DNA from: CAZBWS01 sp964495705
Lineage (GTDB): Bacteria; Pseudomonadota; Gammaproteobacteria; HTCC5015
Length of the DNA stretch: 64,000 nt
Reading direction: 5' to 3'
Assembly: GCA_964495705.1 (NCBI GenBank)
Contig: CAZBWS010000003.1
Coordinates: 35,752-99,751, forward strand
Shown here in pieces: positions 57,553-64,000 of the stretch. Below the pieces are notes generated by a model. The model was not told the origin of the DNA. It searched no databases and saw only the letters and a list, made by a program, of their open reading frames with translations. The position numbers and the translations under genes were made by a program. Each line of letters opens with the position of its first letter. Positions within the stretch are counted from its first letter, which is position 1.

Positions 57553-58677
57553 ATGAAAATTGTTGCCGACGAAAATATCCCCTATTTGCAGGAATGCTTT
57601 GGTCAAAGTGCCGAGGTTATTGCTATCAATGGCCGCAATATTAATAACGCCGATCTAAAAAGTGCGGATGCCTTGATTACTCGTTCAGTGACTGCGGTGA
57701 GCCGTGAATTACTGGCAGGCACCCCCGTACGTTTTGTCGGCAGCTGCACCATTGGTATTGATCATGTAGACACGGACTATTTGGATGAGGCGGGTATTGC
57801 TTTTGCCAATGCTCCAGGCTCAAATGCAGATTCCGCCGCGCAATATACCTTCAGTGCTATCCTCGCCCTAGAGAAGCGTCATCACTTCGATATACGTGAG
57901 AAAACGGTAGGCATCGTAGGCTATGGCAATGTAGGGTCGCGTTTAAAGCAGTTATTGGATGCCTTGGGCGTTAGCTGTTTGGTGTATGACCCCTTCTTGC
58001 AGGAGCGTGGGCGCGAAGGTTTGACCGAGCTAGAAAACGTATTACAAGCAGACATTGTGAGTTTTCATGTGCCATTGAGCCGTGAAGGCAAGTTTCCTAC
58101 CTACCAAATGATCAATGCAGAACTGCTGCAGCGCATGAACCCTAAGGCGACGCTGATCAACTGCGCGCGAGGAGATATTGTCGATGTAGAGGCCTTGCTT
58201 GACGATATAAGAGATCGAGGGCGAAAGGTGGTTTTAGATGTCTGGCCGAATGAGCCGCGTATTGATGAATTGCTATTGAGTATGGTGCAAATAGGTACGC
58301 CGCATATTGCGGGCTATAGTTTTGATGGAAAGCTACGCGGTACCGAAATGGTCTATGAGGCATTTTGCCAGGCTATGAGTGTAGATTATCTGGCACCTGA
58401 ACTGGCAATACCAGAGCCGGAGGCGATCGTTATTGCTGAGCATAATAATTTGCTGGAGGCATTAGATCAGGCCACTTTGCGTTCCTATAATATATTGGAA
58501 GACGATGCGGCATTGCGTGAGATATTAAATGAAGATAGGTCCTCACAGGGGGCGTTCTTCGATAATTTGCGTAAAAACTATGCTGTACGGCGTGAATATG
58601 GGGCATTCCCTTGTTATGGAGCGCCGGCTAGTATCAATAAGGTTTTAGAGGAGCTGGGCTTTAAGGTGCTGCGTTAA
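57553..58677 (+). CDS. pdxB: 4-phosphoerythronate dehydrogenase
   Basis: PdxB oxidises 4-phospho-D-erythronate in pyridoxal phosphate synthesis. The 374-residue protein opens MKIVADENIPYLQECFG, continues ITRSVTAVSRELL, GSCTIGIDHVD, the NAD fold VGIVGYGNVGSRLKQLLDALG, INCARGDIVD and the conserved TPHIAGYSFDGKLRGTEMVYEA. The C-terminal PdxB dimerisation domain (YNILEDDAALREI and beyond) distinguishes it from other 2-hydroxyacid dehydrogenases. Confidence 0.96.
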   Translation: MKIVADENIPYLQECFGQSAEVIAINGRNINNADLKSADALITRSVTAVSRELLAGTPVRFVGSCTIGIDHVDTDYLDEAGIAFANAPGSNADSAAQYTFSAILALEKRHHFDIREKTVGIVGYGNVGSRLKQLLDALGVSCLVYDPFLQERGREGLTELENVLQADIVSFHVPLSREGKFPTYQMINAELLQRMNPKATLINCARGDIVDVEALLDDIRDRGRKVVLDVWPNEPRIDELLLSMVQIGTPHIAGYSFDGKLRGTEMVYEAFCQAMSVDYLAPELAIPEPEAIVIAEHNNLLEALDQATLRSYNILEDDAALREILNEDRSSQGAFFDNLRKNYAVRREYGAFPCYGAPASINKVLEELGFKVLR

Positions 58678-58722
58678 TCGTATAATGACAAAAATTTACA
58701 TTAGAATTAAAATGTAATGCGC

Positions 58723-58734
58723 TATAATCGCGCC
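58723..58734 (+). promoter_or_regulatory. -10 element with GCGCC discriminator upstream of the gene at 58757
   Basis: TATAAT-C-GCGCC, 22 nt before the ATG. A TTACATT/AATGTAA inverted repeat (about 58696-58717) overlaps the expected -35 region. Confidence 0.5.
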
Positions 58735-58756
58735 GCGAATTAGCCGAGTAGTAAAA

Positions 58757-59041
58757 ATGTTATTTGAAATGTCCTCCGAAACCCTCAAAATGCTTATGCA
58801 AACTGAGGTTTTAATCCAGAAATTGATAGGCCAAGGATTGGACTTCACGAGTAAAAACTTGATCAGTGATTTTTTTGAACTATGTGCTCTATGCAATGAT
58901 CGCAATATTACACTGCAAGCCGATCAAATTTGGGCTCGATTGATTAAGGAAAACGCTGGCTTTGATCGCAGTAAATACCTAAATCAGTATCGCGCCCGTA
59001 TGCAGTCAGCCGTACAGCGTCGAGAAGGCTTGGCCGCTTAA
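58757..59041 (+). CDS. Small protein of unknown function
   Basis: A 94-residue, mostly helical protein without signal peptide: MLFEMSSETLKMLMQTEVLIQKL, SDFFELCALCNDRNITLQADQIWARLIKENAG and a basic C-terminus. It has its own probable promoter. The stop overlaps that of the convergent globin gene within TTAA. I recognise no family; a CALC pair is the only notable motif. Confidence 0.65.
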   Translation: MLFEMSSETLKMLMQTEVLIQKLIGQGLDFTSKNLISDFFELCALCNDRNITLQADQIWARLIKENAGFDRSKYLNQYRARMQSAVQRREGLAA

Positions 59042-59433
59042 GCGTCCTCTTGATTGCGCATAAAATCTGCGACCTTGTAAAAAGCCTGTTGTAACTCCTG
59101 TTGCAGCGCGCTATCTATGGCCAAGTCTTGCATGGCTTGATTGATGCAATACATCCATTGATCTCGTTCTTGTTCGCCAATAGCCACATGTATATGTCGC
59201 ATCCGTAGACGAGGGTGGCCATATTTTTCTATATATATAGGCGGGCCACCCATCCAGCCGACGAGAAATTCATAGAGCTTAGTGCGCGCGCCAGTTAAGT
59301 CCTTAGGGTGCAGGGCGAGGATTTCTTTTGCCTGATCAGACGCTTGCATAATGTCGTAAAACTGTTTGACCAGTTGTTGGATGGCTTGCTCGCCGCCAAT
59401 GCGTTCGAAGTGTGTGCTGGGTTGAAATTGCAT
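59038..59433 (-). CDS. Group II truncated hemoglobin (YjbI-like)
   Basis: A 131-residue globin. FERIGGEQAIQQLVKQFYDIM opens the fold, GWMGGPPIYIEKYGHPRLRMRHIHVAIGEQERDQWMYCINQAM carries the proximal histidine (MRH), Gly-Gly turn and the Trp of group II (HbO) globins. Such proteins bind oxygen or nitric oxide; the role here is not known. It is convergent with the small unknown gene. Confidence 0.92.
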   Translation of the reverse strand: MQFQPSTHFERIGGEQAIQQLVKQFYDIMQASDQAKEILALHPKDLTGARTKLYEFLVGWMGGPPIYIEKYGHPRLRMRHIHVAIGEQERDQWMYCINQAMQDLAIDSALQQELQQAFYKVADFMRNQEDA

Positions 59434-59474
59434 ATGCGCTCCTGTGAGAAGTCATTATACCTAGCTATACAACA

Positions 59475-60470
59475 CTAATGTGTTTTTCGGTATTCACCCG
59501 GTGACTGTCCTGTCCAGCGTTTAAAGGCTTGGTGGAAAGTACTCGTTTCAGTGAAGCCAACAAGATAGGCAATTTCGCTAATTGAGTTGTCGGTGCGGTT
59601 AAGTAGATCAAGAGCGGTGTCTTGGCGTACTTGAGCTACTAGCTCTTTATAACGCGTTCCCTCGGCGGATAAGCGGCGCTGAAAGGTGCGATGGCTCATG
59701 CCAAATTTTTCTGCCACACATTTAACGTCGGGGACACCTTGGTGAATAGTATCCACAATTAAGCGGCGTACTTGAGATTCTAGGTCTTGTCCCACTTGTT
59801 GATTGATTTCTTTGAGTACACTTTGAAAAACTGCTTCATTAGCAAATCCCGTGCTGAAGGATAATAATTGGGCGTCAAAGATGAGTTGGTTTTTTTCTTG
59901 TTGGAATTTAATGGGAGTGTCTCCCAGTACCTTTTGGTACTCGGTGATTTCTGCCATAGGGCTGTGTTGAAAGTGAACTTCTAGCTTGCCCTCGTTAAAG
60001 TCAACGCCACGCAAGTAAAATTTTGCCAAGGCGAGGGCCTCGGAGACTTCTTTCTCCATTAAATGATAGGTGTCTTGACAGTCGTGGTTGGTGCAGGTGA
60101 ATTGTGCATGTGCTCGCCCATTTGCTTCGACGAGTTGGGTTTGAATGCCATCCTGAAGTAGGTGTTCATAGCGGATAAGTTGTTCTATGGCAGAGGCAAA
60201 GCTGGGAGCAGCGACAAGCACACTGGCTAACGCACCTAAATTCCCTGGGTGAAATTCTGCACCTGCACGCAGGCCCAGAAGGGGGTCGGCAGTTTGCTGG
60301 ACGCCGTTTTTCCATAGTTTTATATAGCTTAAAAAACTAATGCGGCTATCAGGGTTTTGCAGAACGCTTTGTTTAACGGCCGCTTGTTCAAGAGTCGGTA
60401 TGAGCACTCCTGAATCATTGAGAACTCTTATTAAGCCTGCACAGTAAGTGATCGCAACACTTGCTGTCAT
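59475..60470 (-). CDS. AraC-family transcriptional regulator
   Basis: A 331-residue regulator. The N-terminal 230 residues match the arabinose-binding-like domain of OruR/ArgR-type AraC proteins (KLWKNGVQQTADPLLGLRAGAEFHPGNLGAL). The C-terminal double helix-turn-helix is VKCVAEKFGMSHRTFQRRLSAEGTRYKELVAQVRQDTALDLLNRTDNSISEIAYLVGFTETSTFHQAFKRWTGQSPGEYR. It is divergent from the phospholipase-like gene at 60723 across 252 nt and could regulate it; that link is inference. Confidence 0.92.
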   Translation of the reverse strand: MTASVAITYCAGLIRVLNDSGVLIPTLEQAAVKQSVLQNPDSRISFLSYIKLWKNGVQQTADPLLGLRAGAEFHPGNLGALASVLVAAPSFASAIEQLIRYEHLLQDGIQTQLVEANGRAHAQFTCTNHDCQDTYHLMEKEVSEALALAKFYLRGVDFNEGKLEVHFQHSPMAEITEYQKVLGDTPIKFQQEKNQLIFDAQLLSFSTGFANEAVFQSVLKEINQQVGQDLESQVRRLIVDTIHQGVPDVKCVAEKFGMSHRTFQRRLSAEGTRYKELVAQVRQDTALDLLNRTDNSISEIAYLVGFTETSTFHQAFKRWTGQSPGEYRKTH

Positions 60471-60722
60471 TGTTCCCTTCCCCCTTTAATGTTCTATGCT
60501 CTGTATCGACCACTTTTGATATTATTGCTTGATTAAGGACTAAATAAATAGCAATAGCTAGTAAATAGTGTGAAAAAGTGAGTGATCTCTCGGTCTTTTG
60601 AGCTGTTTTGTCACCGCCAAGCACTTTTTTGGCATTCTTACACATGTCTCCTATGCGATGGGGTGGCTATTCTAGCTATATGATAAATCATACGATTTAT
60701 GTAATTATTATTAGGGGTCGAC

Positions 60723-62060
60723 ATGAATAACAAGCAATGGCTATCAGCTAGCCTTTTAACACTCACATCCAGTATTGCTCTTGCAGGTGGCGGTAGCCCA
60801 GCACCTGCGCCTGCACCGGCTCCAGCCCCCGTCGACCCCAATACGATTACTAAATCTTACTCTGGTTTTGAGTGGCAGCGACATGCGCTTGATATCGAAC
60901 GCGATTTAGATAAAACCTCGCCATTGTCTCAGGCGGTATTTTTAGGTACACACAATGCCTATAACTCCTCGGCCTATGCCGATGCAACGCGTTATCTTGA
61001 CCCCAACCAAAGCGTATCTTTGTATGCACAGTTGGCTATGGGCGCCCGCTTTATTGAGCTTGATGTTCACGATGCCCCTAAGTTTGATACTCACGGCTCG
61101 CCTTGGGCGTGGAACTGGACGTGGAACCAAGAGCTGATTCTCTGTCATGGTGAAAGTAGTCATATTGGCTGTAGCTCAGCAGACCGCTATTTTAAAGACG
61201 GCCTCAATGAAATACGTGATTTTGTTGCTGCTAATCGTGATGAAGTGATTTATTTATATATCGAAGATCATATGGATGGTGAGTACGATGAAGCATCTAG
61301 CATCATTAGTAGCACGATTGGTCAGTACGTCTATCGCCCAACAACCGTCGGTTCGGGCTGTCAGTTGCTGCCCATGAATATTACCAAGCAGCAAATTCTG
61401 AATGCAGGTAAGAACATCATTATTAAAGGTACTTGTAACAGCAATGCAAACTACCAGAGCTGGGGTTGGGAAGTGGGGCAAAATACGCGCACTGTAGCCA
61501 ATGCGGCAAATTGTGACAGCCTAAGCCGCAGCTCGTTTGACGCAGGTTGGGTACGCTTCTTTGAAGACCGCACCAACTTATCCGCATGGTTTGGTGATCC
61601 AGGCGCTCATATTACCACTTCTAATATTGCTCAAATTGTAAGCTGCGGCACTAATATTATAGGTCTAGATAAGCTAGAAGAAGGCGATGGTCGACTAGCT
61701 GCATCCATTTGGAGCTGGGGAACTAATGAGCCTAACAACTGGGGCGGAAATGAAGACTGTGCTACTAGCCGTGGTGATGGGCGTTTCAACGATGCTAACT
61801 GTAACAATAATCACCAGTTTGCGTGCCATAAGCCAGGTACACATGACTGGTATGTGACAAATGGCTCAGGTGCATGGACGAGTGGGAATAGCACTTGTGC
61901 GAATGAAACAGGTGGTCAATATGTATTTGCAGTGCCAGCGAATGGTTATGAGAATAGTCAGTTAAAAGCAGCTAAAGCGGCGAAAGGGGTGGGTACTGCT
62001 TGGATGAATTTACATGATCGCAATAATGAAGATCAATGGCAGGGTACAACAGCTCAGTAA
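60723..62060 (+). CDS. Secreted PI-PLC-like phosphodiesterase with C-type-lectin-like tail
   Basis: A 445-residue secreted protein: signal peptide (LLTLTSSIALA/GGG), an Ala-Pro repeat linker (about residues 27-36), then a phosphatidylinositol-specific phospholipase C X-like barrel. FLGTHNAYNSSAY carries the first catalytic histidine, FIELDVHDAP the metal/acid residues and LILCHGESSHIGC the second histidine. From about residue 330 the protein changes to a C-type-lectin-like sequence (EPNNWGGNEDCATSRGDGRFNDANCNNNHQFACHK), followed by a partial second copy-like stretch (YVFAVPANGYENSQLKAA, then WMNLHDRNNEDQW). A terminator follows. Substrate and lectin ligand are unknown. Confidence 0.85.
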   Translation: MNNKQWLSASLLTLTSSIALAGGGSPAPAPAPAPAPVDPNTITKSYSGFEWQRHALDIERDLDKTSPLSQAVFLGTHNAYNSSAYADATRYLDPNQSVSLYAQLAMGARFIELDVHDAPKFDTHGSPWAWNWTWNQELILCHGESSHIGCSSADRYFKDGLNEIRDFVAANRDEVIYLYIEDHMDGEYDEASSIISSTIGQYVYRPTTVGSGCQLLPMNITKQQILNAGKNIIIKGTCNSNANYQSWGWEVGQNTRTVANAANCDSLSRSSFDAGWVRFFEDRTNLSAWFGDPGAHITTSNIAQIVSCGTNIIGLDKLEEGDGRLAASIWSWGTNEPNNWGGNEDCATSRGDGRFNDANCNNNHQFACHKPGTHDWYVTNGSGAWTSGNSTCANETGGQYVFAVPANGYENSQLKAAKAAKGVGTAWMNLHDRNNEDQWQGTTAQ

Positions 62061-62077
62061 GCTGGTTCATGTATTTA

Positions 62078-62109
62078 AAAAAGCCCAGCCGTAGTGTTGG
62101 GCTTTTTTG
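62078..62109 (+). terminator. Intrinsic terminator after the PI-PLC/lectin gene
   Basis: AAAAAAGCCCA / TTGGGCTTTTTT with a short loop and T run, 17 nt after the stop. Confidence 0.92.
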
Positions 62110-62186
62110 TGCTTTATTATATTTGCTTAAATCAGTCGATTTTGAGTAAAATCACGCCACTATTATTAGAAGTATACAAATCACTT

Positions 62187-64000
62187 ATGGAAAGCATGGA
62201 TAAAACGACGGCATTAAAGGCGCTGAGCTTGGAAGAAGGCGCGAGTCTTGCCGCAGTCGAAAAGGCATATAACGCTAAAATTCATCTCTTAGAAAAGCGC
62301 ATTGAAAGCGCAGACAATGATTCGTTAAAGACCACACTCTTGGACTTGTGTGAGCGCATGAGTCAGGCAAGGGATGTTTTGTCATGGGGTACCCCTGTAG
62401 CTTTAGATGCAGCTAAGTCTGGTGAGGTAGATGTACAAGCTGATGATAGAGAAGATATTCACAGCTTTATTAAATCACAGGAAAAATCGGCTCAGCGTAA
62501 GCGCAGTCTAATAATACTGTTGTTAAGTGTAATTTTACTGGCTGGGACAGCCGGATATACAGGCTTCTTTCAAATGATGTGGGATCGTCACCGCCCCTTA
62601 ACGGCAGAGGAAAGTGTGTCCTATGAGCTTACCAAGGCTATGCAGTCTGAGGTGGTTGAACGAAAACAAAGCTTAACCGCTGCACGGCTTATTTTGAGTC
62701 AGCAATTAGCTCAAGCTTTGGCGGAGGAATCTGATCAACTGCCTGTTTTACAAGAAACCCTAGCCTTGGCAGATAAGTCTGTCTTTATGAGCCCTAAGCG
62801 AGAGGCGTTGGCTGAGATGGAATTAAAAGCCGAGCAGCAATTACACGAGCGTCAGTTTTTTGCAGCGGAAAAAAACTATCGAGAAGTACAAACAGGTTTG
62901 ACCGAGCTGCAAGACACCTTTGTCGAGATTCAGAGAGTCCCAGTTAGTCACTATGCCGCACGTAAAGTACAACAAGAATGGAAAGATTTGCAGCAAGAGT
63001 ACTCTTTAAATGCTCCTACAGAAGCACAGGAAGCAGAAGTATTATTCATTGCTGCTGAAGATAAAAAGCAGCAGGAAATTTATGCTGAATCAACACAAGA
63101 TTATGATGCAGCCAAAGATAAATTTTTGGCTGCACAAATGGCGGTTGCAGATGAAGTTGCGAGTATGCAAGCTAGCTTGGCAGCGCGACGTGAAGCGCGC
63201 GCTCGGGCTCGGGCTAAACGTTTAGCATGGCTGAAAACGGTTACGCCAACCATGGTGGATATACCTGCAGGTCACTTTTCTATGGGTGATAGTCAAGGTG
63301 ATGAAGATGCTCAACCTGTACACAAGGTGGATCTTGCCGCATTTAGGCTGAGTCAAAATGAGGTGACTAAAATGCGCTTTCAGCAGTTTGTAAAGTACTC
63401 TGGTTATGTCACTGAAGCAGAAAAAAATGCTGACGGTTTAGGCTGTGCTGTGTATAACTCAGACGGCTCATGGGGCTGGCGCGAAGGTTTTAATTGGCAG
63501 AATACAAGCTTTGAGCAGTCAGACCGAGATCCTGTTGTATGTGTGAGTTGGAATGATGCTCAAGCCTATGTGGACTGGTTAAGCAAAGAGTGGAAAGAAA
63601 GAAGTTTTAAGCTCGTCTCTGAATCTGAATGGGAATATGCCGCACGTGCCACAGGCACGAGTAAGTACCCGATGGGAGATAGCTTAGGTAATAACAAAAC
63701 GGTATGTGACGGTTGTGGTAGCGCCTGGGATGTTAAGCGTACTGCACCAGCAGGCAGCTTTGCACTGAATAAATTTAACCTCCATGCAATGCCGGGTAAT
63801 GTTTGGGAGTGGACTCACGATTGTTGGCATGATGATTACAAAGGAGCGCCTAAGACAAATAGCGCTTGGTTATCTGGGGGCGATTGTGGTCGTCGGGTTT
63901 TACGTGGAGGTTCTTGGTTTAATAAACAGCAGTATTTACAGTCGGCCTATCGAGGCAGTAATAAAACTAATTACCGTGGTAATAATTTAGGCTTCCGTAT
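62187..64000 (+). CDS. Membrane protein with FGE/sulfatase-modifying-factor-like domain (3' end outside window)
   Basis: Open from ATG 62187 to the window edge (604 codons). Residues 1-60 (ALKALSLEEGASLAAVEKAYNAKIHLLEKR) look like a degenerate J-domain-type helix pair without HPD. A membrane helix lies near 108-129 (SLIILLLSVILLAGTAGYTGFF), then a long Gln/Glu/Ala-rich coiled coil to about 350 ending in an Arg/Ala cluster. The formylglycine-generating-enzyme-like domain runs from 353 to the end: MVDIPAGHFSMGD, VSWNDAQAYVDWLS, LVSESEWEYAARATG, MPGNVWEWTHDCW, RVLRGGSWFNKQQYLQSAYRG, and NNLGFRI. The paired catalytic cysteines of true FGE are absent, so a binding or other catalytic role is more likely. 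Only the last few residues should be missing. Confidence 0.85.
   Translation, partial: MESMDKTTALKALSLEEGASLAAVEKAYNAKIHLLEKRIESADNDSLKTTLLDLCERMSQARDVLSWGTPVALDAAKSGEVDVQADDREDIHSFIKSQEKSAQRKRSLIILLLSVILLAGTAGYTGFFQMMWDRHRPLTAEESVSYELTKAMQSEVVERKQSLTAARLILSQQLAQALAEESDQLPVLQETLALADKSVFMSPKREALAEMELKAEQQLHERQFFAAEKNYREVQTGLTELQDTFVEIQRVPVSHYAARKVQQEWKDLQQEYSLNAPTEAQEAEVLFIAAEDKKQQEIYAESTQDYDAAKDKFLAAQMAVADEVASMQASLAARREARARARAKRLAWLKTVTPTMVDIPAGHFSMGDSQGDEDAQPVHKVDLAAFRLSQNEVTKMRFQQFVKYSGYVTEAEKNADGLGCAVYNSDGSWGWREGFNWQNTSFEQSDRDPVVCVSWNDAQAYVDWLSKEWKERSFKLVSESEWEYAARATGTSKYPMGDSLGNNKTVCDGCGSAWDVKRTAPAGSFALNKFNLHAMPGNVWEWTHDCWHDDYKGAPKTNSAWLSGGDCGRRVLRGGSWFNKQQYLQSAYRGSNKTNYRGNNLGFR

Noticed and set aside
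1..64000. CRISPR arrays, prophage or IS transposase genes
   Set aside because: No regularly spaced direct repeats and no transposase, integrase or phage structural gene could be seen.

Overview
The window reads as chromosome of a marine-type gammaproteobacterium, most likely Cellvibrionales or a close Pseudomonadales relative. The reasons are the gene order parA-parB-(…)-atpIBEFHAGDC-glmU-glmS, the tkt-gap-pgk-fba block, the comM / amtB-glnK / ubiK neighbourhood known from Pseudomonas-like genomes, and an adjacent lipase plus lipase-foldase pair. It is a scaffold: two runs of exactly 100 N (1690-1789 and 13317-13416) interrupt parB and glmS. The glmS gap must hide roughly 600 bp of coding sequence. 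Layout: 1-1689 chromosome partitioning (parA, cut by the window start; parB, last few codons lost in the gap). 1793-2453 a PemK/MazF-type toxin-antitoxin module with an apparently leaderless promoter and a REPIN-like double palindrome over the toxin stop codon, followed by a DsbA-like thiol oxidoreductase. 3541-10631 the complete F-type ATP synthase operon. 10734-13455 glmU and glmS. 13554-15065 a HerA/YjgR-like ATPase. 15121-16655 a TetR regulator overlapping prpB. 16685-22276 envelope and housekeeping genes (yibQ-like, ctpA, envC, rhodanese, secB, gpsA). 22282-36903 is the most unusual part. It holds a multi-pass sensor kinase, a sigma-54 promoter with palindromic upstream sites that appears to drive a ~100-nt small RNA, trmL, an ExeA/MshM-like ATPase with a SPOR-like tail, a PrsR-like sigma-54 response regulator, and a compact type IV filament/MSHA-like assembly operon: secretin, GspE/MshE ATPase, GspF, a PilM-PilN-like fusion, PilO-like, PilP-like and two pilin-like proteins sharing an LPCPD motif. 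37128-40484 a His/Tyr-rich secreted peptide, tRNA(CAU), secreted lipase, its foldase and a small unknown protein. 40523-49328 rpoD, a thioredoxin-like protein, the tkt-gap-pgk-fba central-carbon operon and a DUF1566-like secreted protein. 49399-54498 fadE, tRNA-Arg, cytochrome c5 and comM. 54629-57018 a TorF-like porin-glnK-amtB operon behind a strong sigma-54 promoter with an NtrC-like site. 57193-60470 ubiK, pdxB, a small unknown protein, a truncated globin and an AraC regulator. 60723-64000 a secreted PI-PLC-like/C-type-lectin protein and a membrane protein with a formylglycine-generating-enzyme-like domain that runs off the window. How the parts may work together: the sensor kinase, sigma-54 response regulator, sigma-54 small RNA and filament operon are close enough to suggest one regulated surface-filament or secretion system. 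This is inference from proximity and motifs. Several growth-linked promoters (atp, tkt, cytochrome c5) share a TATAAT-like -10 followed at once by GCGCC, a discriminator type associated with stringent control. A second dispersed palindrome built on ATGCGGATAGGCTG recurs at least six times, once inside the comM reading frame.
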